Of a stretch of DNA of 64,000 bases, positions 23,501 through 32,210 are shown one piece after another (position 1 is the first letter of the stretch; each line of letters opens with the position of its first letter). A model generated the notes under the pieces. The model did not search any database, was not told the origin of the DNA, and saw only the letters and a list, made by a program, of their open reading frames with translations. The translations under genes were made by a program, and so were the position numbers. The stretch comes from Iris pallida. Its lineage: Eukaryota > Streptophyta > Magnoliopsida > Asparagales > Iridaceae. The stretch lies in assembly GCA_029216955.1 (NCBI GenBank), contig JANAVB010016209.1:62001-126000 (forward strand). The letters run 5' to 3'.

Positions 23501-24864
23501 ATGGCTTGTCAAGATGATGACAATATTTGTGAACAATATAATTTTGTTTGTACTGTAAAGTCAGGTGATGAGCTTGTAGTGAAATCATGAGGTTCTTTTA
23601 CATGAAAGGGTTTCAGTTACGATGGCTGACAAGTAGGTGCTTGTGCTTGCAGTCTTGCAGTAGCATCAGAAAATAAAAAAATAAAAGGGAAAACAGGCAA
23701 ACCTAAGGTACATTTGTTTCTAAATTATGGTATATCTAATAACCAACATTCCATGTAATCGAGTTTATTGTCGTCTTAGAAATCCATGTGGGGTTTTTGA
23801 ACACCTTAGTGATTCTTTATCGGACATAACTAAGAAGTACTCAACGACGTGGAATGCATAGTGAGGTAGATGTTCCTGTATACCACTAATTTTCATTAAA
23901 ACTAAATGCAGTTTTGGAAAGTTCCTTCTGATCGAACCTTCAATTTAGCAGTTTTCTAGTTTCCTGTCCTGGAAAGAGGTTTCTATAAATGTCAGTTTCT
24001 GTGTATAGTCGTTAACAGTCATCCATCCCCTGTATTATGCTTTTGTTTGATTCCTCCTGAAATCAAGTTTGAGGACCTCAGTGCCAGTCTTTTGTATATG
24101 TTAAAAGGTTTAAAGTAAATATTGTATTTCATTTCTTCTAATACTAGTGTATTCCAGCATCCAGATTCCAGTTTTTTGTAGGCTAAACTTTTGTTCTTTG
24201 CGATAAACAAGTTCAGTTTAGAAACATTGAACTCTGTGTTGCATGATGGATTTTCAGTGAATTGTTAGACATTTATGTATAGGATCACATTGAATGGTTT
24301 ACCTGTTCTCAGGTCAAGTCAAAAGGCACAAGTGAGCAAGAAAGCAATGACCCCTCAGTCTCCAAGAAGGGTCATCAATTGGCTCACTCGGAGAGACGTC
24401 GTGAAGATATTGCTTCGGATGATGAGAATCAAGAGGAGTCAAGAAAGGGCCGTTCCAAGTTGGAGCGGTGGACCAGTCACAAGGAGAGAGATTTCAGTGC
24501 CACAGCCATGCTGCCATCTTTATCCTCTACAGTCGAAGAGGTCGAAGGCACTGATAATGACGTAGTAGCAACTGATGAATTACCGAAAATTGAAGGCAAT
24601 AGTGGTAATGATCCAGATCCCAAGAGTGCTGATGAGGGAGAAATTACTGAGAAGTTGGGGGACGACCAAGATCGTCACCTGGACACAGTGGCTAAGCTCA
24701 AGAAGCGCAGCGAACGTTTCAAACTTCCTATGCCTGGTGAGAAGGATATGACTGTGAGAAAGAAACCGGAGAGTGAAGTGCAACTAATCCAGACTGAAAG
24801 TATTACTGATACTGAAGTCAAGCCTGAGCGTCCAGCTCGTAAGCGGAGGTGGACAGGTAGTTGA
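1378..24864 (+). CDS. FIPS5: FIP1[V]-like pre-mRNA polyadenylation factor subunit (5'-partial, 8 exons)
   Basis: FIP1 is a subunit of the cleavage and polyadenylation specificity complex; it binds poly(A) polymerase and helps 3'-end formation of nuclear mRNA. Exons 1378-1628, 9982-10108, 10193-10261, 10323-10472, 10671-10772, 10960-11282, 21692-23390 and 24313-24864 all have GT-AG borders and join in one frame: 1,090 codons plus TGA, with no internal stop. The N-terminus is outside the window. Visible parts in order: a Gly/Pro/Arg-rich stretch ([11 protein letters not shown]), the Fip1 signature at about residues 90-125 ([16 protein letters not shown]), an acidic segment with [12 protein letters not shown], then about 550 residues rich in Arg, Glu, Asp and Lys, and a basic C-terminus ([14 protein letters not shown]). 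A long RD/RE-rich tail is typical of plant FIP1[V] as I know the family. The two giant introns are filled with transposon relics. The family call is firm; the symbol assumes orthology to Arabidopsis FIPS5. Confidence 0.9.
1737..1822. repeat. 86-bp palindrome: (TA)n tract capped by 14-bp inverted flanks
   Basis: TTTCTTACCCAGTT at 1737-1750 is the exact reverse complement of AACTGGGTAAGAAA at 1809-1822, and the core between is pure TA. The whole block can fold back on itself. A second TA tract follows at about 1831-1887. Confidence 0.9.
1831..1887. repeat. (TA)n microsatellite
   Basis: Uninterrupted TA dinucleotides just after the capped palindrome, separated from it by an A-rich spacer. Confidence 0.95.
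2292..2826. mobile_element. hAT-like non-autonomous element, GCCTAGGCG-rich
   Basis: Ends are CTATGTTGT (left) and ACAACATAG (right), flanked by CATATGAG at 2284-2291 and AATATGAG at 2827-2834, an 8-bp target duplication with one mismatch. Both subterminal regions are dense in the palindrome GCCTAGGCG; the middle is a CAG/CAA/GTA-type triplet-rich stretch (about 2407-2570). No transposase is encoded. The 8-bp duplication points to hAT; the superfamily is inferred. Confidence 0.7.
2835..4417. other. Intronic stretch, nothing recognised
   Basis: AT-rich intron sequence without a convincing coding segment or repeat boundary. There is a short GGTAGT-type triplet run near 4110-4143. Confidence 0.5.
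4457..4882. mobile_element. hAT-like miniature element nested in LINE copy 1
   Basis: Terminal repeats CAAGGTTCCAAACGGCGG (left) and CAGTGTTCTAAATGGCGG (right, reverse complement), with perfect 8-bp target duplications ATTCCTAT at 4449-4456 and 4883-4890. The duplication lies within LINE sequence, so this insertion is younger than the LINE. Ends are rich in GCCTAGGCG-type palindromes; no open frame. Confidence 0.82.
5561..5941. mobile_element. hAT-like miniature element, second insertion in LINE copy 1
   Basis: Perfect 8-bp duplications GTTAGATG at 5553-5560 and 5942-5949. Ends CTATCTTGT and ACAACATAG match the element at 2292-2826. Subterminal GCCTAGGCG motifs and a T-rich core. It splits the LINE segment coding for the region after the FADD motif. 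Confidence 0.85.
6713..7980. other. Intronic stretch, nothing firm
   Basis: AT-rich. Positions about 7148-7186 vaguely resemble the 3' end of the LINEs nearby (AAGAATTTTGGATAAAT followed by TTG repeats), but too weakly to call. Confidence 0.4.
7985..8420. repeat. Dispersed repeat, copy 1
   Basis: Shares long stretches with 11895-12240 in the other giant intron, for example TTCACCCATCAGAATGGG, AGGTAGGTAGACTTAC and CAACCAAGGAGCACGCTC. No coding potential. The TTGGGGTTGGCTA-like head recalls the 3' portion of plant non-LTR elements, so it may be a LINE or SINE tail. Confidence 0.6.
8440..8925 (+). mobile_element. GTATCGG-rich non-autonomous repeat, copy 1
   Basis: Both ends are packed with GGTATCGG and its variants around an AT-rich core. 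An inverted relative lies at 20580-21165. Left end GGTTCACAGTATTGG and right end (reverse complement) GGTTTAAAGTATCGG form an imperfect terminal repeat. No convincing target duplication. Confidence 0.6.
8926..9981. other. Intronic stretch, nothing recognised
   Basis: AT-rich sequence up to the exon at 9982, without recognisable coding or repeat structure. Confidence 0.5.
9982..11282 (+). CDS. FIPS5: FIP1-like gene, cluster of five exons with the Fip1 signature
   Basis: Five small exons (9982-10108, 10193-10261, 10323-10472, 10671-10772, 10960-11282) separated by introns of 61 to 198 bp. The first holds the conserved Fip1 motif ([19 protein letters not shown]). The next three cover [16 protein letters not shown], the acidic [14 protein letters not shown] and [17 protein letters not shown]. 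Phases 0/0/0/0 between them and the AG|G split codon at 11281-11282 with 21692 all fit. The last donor is GTATGTG at 11283. Confidence 0.88.
11553..11690 (+). mobile_element. Short RTE-LINE fragment
   Basis: AAGAAACATGTCCAAATGCG and the following bases match, with decay, the LINE segment that encodes [19 protein letters not shown] in copy 1 (near 6310-6365). Only about 130 bp remain. Confidence 0.55.
11895..12240. repeat. Dispersed repeat, copy 2
   Basis: Relative of 7985-8420, in the same orientation: CTTCTCCCATCAGATTGGGG, AGGTAGGTAGACCTACATT, GATGCAACCAAGGAGCACC and TGATACAATTTGCTA are shared. Function unknown, no open frame. Confidence 0.6.
12241..12671. other. Intronic stretch, simple AT and ATT repeats only
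   Basis: Contains an imperfect AAT/ATT run near 12630-12663. Nothing else recognised. Confidence 0.5.
12672..14693 (+). mobile_element. Decayed RTE-type LINE, copy 2
   Basis: Collinear with copy 1: the segment around GATTATATTTCTATTGAGG (13246), a CMMFADDIV motif coded near 13860-13885 with the catalytic FADD still readable, a GGTTTGGACATATAC segment near 14444, and the 3' end GACCCAAAAATTTGGGAT with a TTG-repeat tail (14648-14690). Frames are broken throughout. A 17-nt-class G run lies inside at about 14030-14046. Confidence 0.78.
14030..14046. repeat. Poly-G run
   Basis: An uninterrupted run of about 16 to 17 G inside the LINE remnant. Its exact length is likely unreliable in any read set. 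Confidence 0.9.
14972..15582. mobile_element. Non-autonomous TIR element with AAGGCGC-rich ends
   Basis: Left end TAGTCAAAGGCACGCC and right end (reverse complement) TAGTCAAAGGCGTACTCGAG are inverted repeats. Arms are dense in GGCGCGCCTT-like palindromes, while the core is AT-rich with two TA tracts (15389-15411 and 15441-15489). No clear target duplication, so the superfamily is open. Confidence 0.6.
15389..15489. repeat. Two (TA)n tracts in a duplicated 53-bp context
   Basis: TTAGTTTTATTTCTTACATT followed by a TA run occurs twice in tandem (TA runs at about 15389-15411 and 15441-15489), so the flank of the first tract was copied. Confidence 0.85.
15663..15708. repeat. (AC)n-(GT)n hairpin
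   Basis: TATATACACACACACACAC is followed by CATACATATATG and then GTGTGTGTGTGTATATA, giving a fold-back of simple repeats. Confidence 0.85.
16262..16328 (-). repeat. tRNA-related SINE head, copy 1
   Basis: Read on the minus strand there is an A-box-like TTGGTCCAAGTGGTTAAG and, about 45 nt on, a B-box-like AGGTTCGAATCC, the split RNA polymerase III promoter of tRNA-derived SINEs. The would-be acceptor arms do not pair, so this is not a working tRNA gene. Confidence 0.6.
17050..17116 (-). repeat. tRNA-related SINE head, copy 2
   Basis: Second copy of the A-box and B-box pair, carried by the 789-bp duplication. Confidence 0.6.
17124..17489. mobile_element. hAT-like miniature element, third family member
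   Basis: The left end (ATGTTGACACAGGCGACGCC) resembles the left end of 5561-5941, and the right end (GCCTAGCGCCCACCACATAA) resembles the ends of 2292-2826 and 5561-5941. A clean 8-bp duplication is not visible, perhaps because of the tandem duplication and the TA expansion at the right edge. A partial left end is also present at about 16336-16616. Confidence 0.6.
17477..17592. repeat. (TA)n tract capped by inverted flanks
   Basis: CACATAATAGCTT on the left and AAGCTATTATGTG on the right are exact reverse complements, enclosing two TA runs. Same architecture as 1737-1822. Confidence 0.88.
17621..17862. repeat. 125-bp tandem duplication
   Basis: GTAGAATATGTATACCTTAA at 17624 recurs as GTAGAATATGTATAGCTTAA 125 bp later, and the following sequence (CTTTTCATTTCCAAA, CACTAGCCCCAATCAC) is repeated too. 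About 90% identical by eye. Confidence 0.85.
17863..19014. other. Intronic stretch, GGGTTAGGG-like words only
   Basis: G-rich purine runs near 18330-18720 include scattered GGTTAGGG and GGGTTTAGGG words. They are not in register and do not form a telomere-type array. No coding feature. Confidence 0.5.
19015..20152. mobile_element. Possible hAT-type element with GGTGGC ends
   Basis: Left GGGGGTGGCTATCTGG and right (reverse complement) TAAAGGTGGCAATTTGG look like terminal repeats. CATGTA occurs on both outer sides (19007-19012 and 20153-20158), which may be what is left of an 8-bp duplication. No transposase. Low confidence in the exact borders. Confidence 0.45.
20580..21165 (-). mobile_element. 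GTATCGG-rich non-autonomous repeat, copy 2 (inverted)
   Basis: Reverse complement of the type at 8440-8925: GATACCGATGCGGTTTGGC, TTGGGGTCTC, and an AT core ending in ATACCAAAAAATACAATACT. Present in the opposite orientation in the second giant intron. Confidence 0.6.
21692..23390 (+). CDS. FIPS5: FIP1-like gene, long charged exon
   Basis: A 1,699-bp exon coding a strongly charged, low-complexity region with alternating RE, RD, RR and KD patterns (for example [15 protein letters not shown]). It is likely an intrinsically disordered interaction region and is far longer than the structured Fip1 motif. Acceptor CCTTCAG ends at 21691; donor GTATGTC starts at 23391, phase 0. The open frame seems to begin further upstream, at 21651, but those extra residues are intronic. 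Confidence 0.88.
24313..24864 (+). CDS. FIPS5: FIP1-like gene, terminal exon
   Basis: It begins [12 protein letters not shown] after the acceptor TTCTCAG and ends in a basic tail followed by TGA at 24862-24864. It contains an [11 protein letters not shown] segment and a [17 protein letters not shown] segment, which read like conserved short motifs in an otherwise disordered tail. Confidence 0.87.
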   Translation, partial: VKSKGTSEQESNDPSVSKKGHQLAHSERRREDIASDDENQEESRKGRSKLERWTSHKERDFSATAMLPSLSSTVEEVEGTDNDVVATDELPKIEGNSGNDPDPKSADEGEITEKLGDDQDRHLDTVAKLKKRSERFKLPMPGEKDMTVRKKPESEVQLIQTESITDTEVKPERPARKRRWTGS

Positions 24865-25885
24865 TTGGACAAAATCAGTTCAATCAACTTTAGGAAGGAG
24901 TCGGGGTGTTATGCGAGTAAGTCACCATCACGAATGTTGATCTCTGAAGCATTTTGGTGTAGGTTTTTCGTATCCAAACCACAATATTTCCAGGTGTCCT
25001 GATGCTATATTAATATTGTTTAGTACTTATCTGTGTATACTACTAGATAGTGAGTTTGGCCCTGTTGTTTGATGCTGGGCAGAACCTTGTATTTCTCTTA
25101 TTTTGTTTTTCCTTGTTTTCTTTGGGGGGACAAGCACTTTGTAACGGATGGAAACTTGGTAGTATTATAGAACTTAAAGACAGGTATGCATGATAAAATG
25201 GTGCTATTCAGCTCGATTGGTGGAGCAGACGGCACTGTAAACTCCGAAGTCCGACCTGTCGTCTTCTCCTGCATGGATGACTTCAATGGGACGAAGATGG
25301 TCGAGGGGCTGCTGCTAATGCTGTTGTTGTTGCTGTTGTTGCAGTATATATATATATATACTCATCTGCATCAATTCATTTTGTTGCTTGAAGTGTAAAT
25401 CTGAATGTTAGATGCTTCTGAACTGGTCTCGTCCTGAAATTTAGCTCAAGAGCAGTGTGGAGTTGAAGCAGTTACAGGTCAAAAGTATAGAGAAAGAAAG
25501 CCCCTCTACACATGAAGCGGCGGGAGGAGACAGTAGACCGTCATTGCTGGCCGAGACTTTATATGCTTAGCTTAGTGTCTGTACAAATGTAGAGTTGATT
25601 CTGGGTTTCATTACAGGTGGATGAGGTTGTACTCATGTTAGAATCACAGGGAAGGGTTCTGTATTCCGAAAGTATTTGATTATGAGAATTAGACGAAAGA
25701 AAGAAATAATTAAACGGGAAGGTTTTGGAACTTGTTTGTTTCCCTAGAAAGGTTTGAAGAGCTGGGTCAACCGGAATCCTTACTTTTCTCTGTTCTTGAG
25801 CTGGTGACCATCTTTGCGACTACAGAGTCTTGAAGATACTTCAGCTTTATGGATGTACACTGTTGGTGGTAGATGAAATTATTTT
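24865..25885 (+). other. 3' UTR and downstream flank of the FIP1-like gene
   Basis: After TGA the sequence stays transcribable, with TTG and TA short repeats near 25318-25361. I cannot pin the polyadenylation site. No other gene is seen before the miniature element at 25886. Confidence 0.55.
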
Positions 25886-26171
25886 GGGCTAATTAGCATT
25901 TAGACCCTGAATTTTATACCAATTTAGAGTTTAAGTGTTTTAACATGTACAAATAGAAAGTTTGGACCATGAATTTTTATTTTGATTTCTTTTTTTTAAT
26001 TATACCATGAACATGAGTACAAGAGCAATACATGTGGGAAAGGAGAGTATAATGAAAAAAGAAAAAAAAAAACCAAAAATAAAAAATCCATGGTCCAAAA
26101 TTTTAATTGGACATGTTACGATTTAACCTCTAAATTGATATAAAATTTAGGATCTAAACGCTAATTAGCCT
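25886..26171. mobile_element. 286-bp long-TIR miniature element with 9-bp TSD
   Basis: GGCTAATTAGCATTTAGA at the left and GGCTAATTAGCGTTTAGA (reverse complement of the right end) continue into an inverted repeat over most of the element. Perfect 9-bp duplications AATTATTTT at 25877-25885 and 26172-26180 point to a Mutator-type miniature element. Confidence 0.85.
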
Positions 26172-26652
26172 AATTATTTTTAGTCATTAATACCTTCCTG
26201 ACCATTAGGAGGACAAAAAAGGAGTAGACGTAATTTGAACTCCAGTAAATGACGGTTGTTAATGATTGGGTTTATCAATATTTTTTTTTTAACTTCCGGT
26301 GTTCTTTTTGCTGAGGAACCTGGCTAAATGATAAACAAAATAAAAACTTGGTTGAAGAAAACCATGATTTAAGGAACTTGTATGTTCCTTAAATCTGAGA
26401 AATTATTCAGTGAGACGGTTCCATGTAACAGTGGTGAATGATACTATTTTTGATAATCCTATATTAATAATATTTGATAATTATTTGATTTTTTTTAATA
26501 TTACTATGTGTTAACTGAAAAATTGATGTAAAATTATTCCGAAAAATCGAACCGAATTTATGAACCGATACCGAATTGTCCAACTGACTTAAATATGGTA
26601 TAATGGTAGTGGTAGCGGTTTGATTGTCATACCATACCGAAAATACCGAACC

Positions 26653-26743
<91 letters not shown>

Positions 26744-26843
26744 AAGCAATGGATAATTGTGGCGAACTCGTGGCGAACTCGTCTCCACTGAAGCTCGAAC
26801 TCCGATCACTTGGGCCGCATGCATCTCTCTTAAACAAGGCTAG

Positions 26844-26910
<67 letters not shown>

Positions 26911-27214
26911 AGTACATAAATTTGTATACTTTTTTTTTCCTTTGAATGTCGCTTGTGATTAATTTTATGTTACTCATTTTCATTTTTATTTTTGTTTTAG
27001 TTGAGAATTACTTTCTTGATCTAAGAATAGATTTTGGTGGACTAAGAAAGCTAAGAATTGAATTGAATTTTATTCTTTGAGCTTATGTTTTTGTGTTTTC
27101 TTAGAACTTAGAAATTAATTTTGGTGTATTTGAACTTATCCTAAGAATTGAACTTAGTGATTATGTTGGATCTTTTAAGTTCATTTTTAGATGTTTGCGA
27201 TTTATTATGTATTA
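26172..27214. other. Intergenic stretch with two long (TA)n tracts
   Basis: TA runs at about 26655-26741 and 26848-26907. A short ACCGAA/TACCGAA-rich part near 26540-26655 resembles the end of a non-autonomous element. No gene. Confidence 0.7.
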
Positions 27215-27223
27215 TTCTAATAA
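27215..27223. repeat. MULE left target site duplication
   Basis: TTCTAATAA, identical to 49174-49182. Nine base pairs is the usual Mutator duplication length. Confidence 0.92.
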
Positions 27224-27455
27224 CAGAAATTTTCGTATGGGGTAAAGAATTTTACACAAATTATAAAAAAAGTAAGAAGTTTAGGAAATTTGCGTTTGGA
27301 GTAGTGACACTACATTGGAGATGGCGTGTTGATGTATGTAAACGGAGAACCGAAGGACACGCCAGCAGAAGTGGCGCGCGCCTAGGGACGCGCCATCCAC
27401 CGTGGGGCGTGGCGCAGGACGCGCCATCCAAGGTGGTGCGCGGTGGGTGGGGCGC
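27224..27455 (+). repeat. MULE left terminal inverted repeat
   Basis: AT-rich outer part followed by a GC-rich inner part with repeated GACGCGCCATCC words (27390-27440). It matches the reverse complement of 48945-49173; the shared word GTAGTGACACTACATTGG lies near 27302. Confidence 0.9.
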
Positions 27456-27496
27456 CACTCCCCGTGGAGCGCGCTTGGTTTCTATTTTTTATTTTC

Positions 27497-27595
27497 TAAC
27501 GCATCCTAACGGCTATATTCTAACGTCTATTTCATTTTCAATGCCTACATCCTAACGGCTATATTCTAACGTCTATTTCCTTTTCCTATTTATTG
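27497..27595. repeat. Short tandem repeat inside the MULE 5' region
   Basis: CATCCTAACGGCTATATTC followed by TAACGTCTATTTC occurs twice in a row, between the left terminal repeat and the transposase leader. Confidence 0.8.
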
Positions 27596-27802
27596 CTAAG
27601 TTTAACTCTCTCTCTCCCCCCACACAAACACATTACTTTATCTCTCTCTCAAATAAGCAACTCTCTGAAGGTTGGAAGCTTCATCTCCTCACGGAAGCTA
27701 GTCTCTCTCTCTTACAAGCTCTCGCTCCTTGCAACGCAACTCTGTATTAGCTAAACATTTTCAAACTAATTTTTCTTTCTCACGGATCATAATATTAAAA
27801 TA

Positions 27803-29988
27803 GTATGTTCACATGGAGGTAGAATAAATGGGTTATCTTACGAAGGAGGTGACACCCAATTTTTTACAACTTATCGCCATATTACTTTAGAAAATTTACG
27901 CAATTTAATTTTTACGCATTTTTCTATTAGTTACCAATTTATTTTAAAGTCTGTTTTTGGTTCCACATGTTTATTGATAGATGGTGAAGAAGCATGGAAT
28001 TTTATTCTTGAGATTAATTTGCAATCACCGTATATTAGTTTATATGTTACTCAAGTATCACCATTTGCTAATAGAAGTAATGATGAATTTGTTTCTAATT
28101 ACCAACATGTTAACACTGGTGCTAGTTCTTCTTCTCAAACATGCTAGATGAACATGATGATGATGATGATGATGATGACAATGAAAATAGTGACGATTTA
28201 ATTGAAAATACCGGTTATGAGATATATGATGATGATATTGATATTCATGGTACTAACACTCCTGAATTATTTGTAGGACAAACATTTGACAGTCGTTCAA
28301 AATTTAGAAGTTTTGTAAGTAGTTTAGCAATTCATCAAAATTTTAATTATTCAGCTAGTGCCATGAATAATTCGCATGGAATTATATATACTTGTGATCA
28401 ACAGAATTATAATTTGAGTATATGCCAAATACATCGAAAGAGGACAAATAGTTAAAGTTAGTACACTAGAAAGTCGTCATTCTTGTTTAAGTGGCATTAC
28501 GACAGGACGTCATCGACTAGCTACCGCTGCATGGGTTAAGAGTAGAATAGTTGATGTAATTAGAGATAATCAGTCATATAGTGCATCACAAATCGTGAAG
28601 GATATATTTAGGGAACATCGTATACATATTACATACTCTAAAGCATGGAGAGCCCGGGAGTTGGCATTACGTAAAATAAATGGTAGTTATGTTGAGGCAT
28701 ATGCTGGCCTTGAGGAATATGGTTTTAGAATTATGGAGTCGAATCCAGGTAGTCGGTGTTTTCTTAAGACTTCCAAAAGCAACAAATTTGAGAGAATGTT
28801 TATTTGCTTCAAGACGTGCATTGATGGATTTTTAAGAGGCTGTTTACCTGTTATTAGCACTGATGCCACTTTTCTTTCATCCAAATATCAAGGTATCTTA
28901 TTTATTGTTTGTGCTCATGATCCTAATTATCAACTGTATCCTATTGCTTATGCTATTGCTGAAGGTGAAAATACCGATTCTTGGTCTTGGTTTTTAAATG
29001 CTGTTAGAATATCATTTGAAAGTTATTTTAATGATTGGAGTAGAATTTTATTTATATCTGATAAGCAAAAAGGATTAATACACGCTATACGAGATATTTT
29101 TCCAGAATTGCCTCATTATTTTTGTATTCAACATTTTAAGCAGAATATGAAGTCTATTGTGAAGGAAAAAAGTTTCATCGACTGTTAGACTCGCTTGCTA
29201 GTTCGTATAATCAAACAGATACACAGTACTTGTTTGAAATAATTAAAGCTGAGAACATGACGATGTACAATTGGCTTATTGGTACAAATGATAAAAATCG
29301 TCATTTTGTACATTGGATTACAGCATATGCTTCTTGTCCTAAATTAGATATTAACACTTCTAATTTTGCTGAATGTTTTAACAATTGGATTAAGAGCTTA
29401 CGTGATAAACCAATAACTACACTTCTTGATGGTATTAGAGCCAAGATTATTACACTTCATAACAAAAACAGAAATCACGCTAGGAATTTAGACACGAGTT
29501 ATTGTCCAAAGATGTTGAAGACTATGACATCTATTACCAACGATAAACATCAACTTCAAATATTACGAATTGATGGTCATTTGTTTGAAATATTAGACCG
29601 TGCATCGAGTAGAACATATGTTGTACGGTTAGATAAAAGATCTTGTTCATGTTTAAGGTGGTATCATACTTACATACTATATATACATGCATATTTTTCT
29701 TGTCAATATTGCAGTTATGATATTGAAAGTTATTATCCGATAATATTTTCTACTGAGAGATTGAGAAGTGTGTACGAGCCACAGATGGAACCAATTCCAG
29801 TTTCTTACAACATTCAAGCTGCTTTTGTTAGGGGAGAAATTGGAGTTCCAGATGTCAGGCGCAAAGCCGAAAGGCCGAAGAAAAACCACATCAAACCACG
29901 TGAATCATCGACAAGAGAACTTCGCTACGGCAATTGTGGTTTGATGGGACACAACAGAAGAAAATGTACAAGTCAACCAAGAGAATGA
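27803..29988 (+). pseudogene. MURA-type MULE transposase, frameshifted
   Basis: DDE transposase that cuts and pastes the MULE by binding its terminal repeats. The protein is spread over three frames. The N-terminal part (CSHGGRINGLSYEGG) looks PB1-like and is followed by an Asp-rich linker. The catalytic core keeps the likely triad: Asp in STDATF (near 28860), Asp in ISDKQKG (near 29057) and Glu in NFAECFNNW (near 29370). Then come a partial SWIM zinc finger (CSC near 29645, with the expected Cys-His half missing or displaced) and a C-terminal zinc knuckle (CGLMGHNRRKC) lacking its first Cys. Breaks: a frameshift near 28140, another near 28440 and an extra A near 29166. A TCTCTC-rich leader (27605-27720) precedes it. 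It ends 95 bp before the stop of the convergent PMD gene. Confidence 0.85.
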
Positions 29989-30384
29989 CGACAAGAGAAC
30001 TTCTATTTTTTATTGTAGTACCAACATTCATGTCAACTTTTAAACATTACATAATAAATTTTCATTTCATTACAAACAATATTTCATCTGCGGGCAATTC
30101 GTTTGTAATGCCTTCGTTCTACCGGTCTAAGGCCTAGTCGGGCTCTTCTTTGATCTGTGGTCTCCTCCGCTCTTCTTTTATCCTCTTTCTCGACCTCCTG
30201 AGTAGGCACCGGGGCTGACGGGGACGTAATCAACTGTGAGTAATACGACATGTCATCAAACGAATACGCTGTGGTAGTGTTGATTTGCTGAGTCGCTATG
30301 CGTTGATTATAGGGCTAAAAGGCTGAGAAAGTGTCCATGCCCGCATACTGCTGATTGAGGCCTTCTCCAGCGTAGTGTGGGCTA

Positions 30385-30505
30385 GTGTACTCTGGAGCGT
30401 ACTGCTGGGTAGCGTACTCTGGAGCGTACTGCTGGGTAGTGTACTCTGGAGCGTACTGCTGGCTAGTGTACTCTGGAGCGTACTGCTGGCTAGTATACTC
30501 TCCAT
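30385..30505 (-). repeat. 27-bp coding tandem repeat in the PMD C-terminus
   Basis: On the minus strand the repeat codes QQYAPEYTS or QQYAPEYTT about four to five times. The plus strand shows TACTCTGGAGCGTACTGCTG repeated at 27-bp spacing. Confidence 0.9.
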
Positions 30506-30566
30506 GGTACTGCTGGATGGTGCCCTCTCCATGGTGCTGCTAGCTGGTGCCCTCTCCAGCAGTGCC

Positions 30567-32155
30567 TGTCACGCCCCGATTCTGTAGAATCGATAGTCGT
30601 CCCCCGGACGTGATGCCGTACGAACCTAAGTTGCGATCGCACAAGACATAGTCATAAGGTCATCTGAAACACAACATCAAGTTAGAGTACGCAGAGAAAT
30701 TGATTGACACATTTGAAATAGAAGTAGACTTTTCATTGATATTAACATTTTATTTACATTGACTCCATTACAATCATCGCCGTATAGGCAACAACATGAC
30801 TCGACTTACAAAACGAACGCTGATGAGATAGTCGTTCCATATATTACATCCCTTTTTACGAGCAAAATAGTTACACTTTCCACCTGCGATCGAGGGAAGC
30901 CGAGTCGCCATCTATTCTTCTTTGTACTGAGTGCGGAGTCTTCAAAAGGATTTCAGAAACACAAGCCTTCACACGCGAACGAGGCTTCAAAAGTGTCCAC
31001 GCCGTCTTGAGATTTAAGCGGCACGTCCTTCGTGGTTCGGGGTACCTGCGTGGAGAGCGAGGATCAGTACATTACACTTTGTACTGGTGCGTGGCTATTT
31101 AAGTTCCAAGCTCTCATTTGGTTGAAAAGTTTATACGACTTAATGTATGAATGTTTCTAATCATCCTAATGAATTTCAACAAGCATATGACAAGCAATAA
31201 AATTTACATTAAAACTTACCCGCGACGGACCGTGCCGTGCCTTATAAAACTTACCATATTCTTTTCTGTCAATTGTTATCATTTTCATACCAAGTGCAAT
31301 ATCACGTGTGATTGGTCACTGGCATCACAAGCCATCCTGGACGTATAACTTTGTTAATCGGGGTCCTTTCAACGCAAGTAGCTAGCTCCGTTGCAAGTCC
31401 CCGCTTAACCTGTACTGAAATCTTATGCACGACTATACCCTGTTTCCTCCTAGACCGAAACGGTCCCGTGGCCCCGGGTTGCCGCTCGAGGAAACTATCG
31501 TCTTGTCGACAAGTTGTCCATAACCGTGCAAAGACATATTTCTCTTTTAGTTATTAAGACATAGCCTACATTCTCTTTGAAAATTCAATCATTTTCTCGT
31601 GTTCGTGCCCTTGCATTTATCCTTTTATTCGTAACAACATTATCGATTTACCTAGAAAGGGGGTCGAGAAGAGAAGGGTCAGCCACTCACCTTGAGTTTA
31701 CTTCAGGTGAGAGAACTTGTTGGTCGTGCTAGACGTCGCCTACGCGATTACCTGAAATCGCACAAGCAAACGATTAGAACACTGCATTATTCAAGAAGTT
31801 CGATAGGAAATGCGAGTTTGAAATGCAAGCCATGAAAACCATCGAAAATATTCACGAAAATGCATACAGAAAACAAAGCCAAAACCAACGCAAGCGGCGT
31901 AAAAAGTAGAGCAACGGGAGGTCTCTCCCGACTCAGCCGCAGAGTCAATCCTTGAGACGCAACCCGCTGAATATGGGACTTGGTTCCGAAGAAGCCATTC
32001 CATAACGGGGAATGCATCTTAATTCAACCGTTCCCGTTCGATCGATTCGATCGATCCCGACCTATCGGTCCCGACCGAATCGATAGCGACAGTGTTCCTT
32101 TCTCGCGCACCCCGTGGACAGAGTACGGGGCACGATGTAGGGACGTGGCACTACA
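30567..32155 (-). repeat. 3' LTR of the gypsy element
   Basis: 1,589 bp, TGTCACGCCCCGATTCTG to GGCACTACA on the plus strand. It pairs with 37007-38595. Confidence 0.93.
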
Positions 32156-32210
32156 CCATAACCAACTAAGAAAAAGTTTCGTCCTTGAAACTTAAGAATA
32201 GAACCCACCT

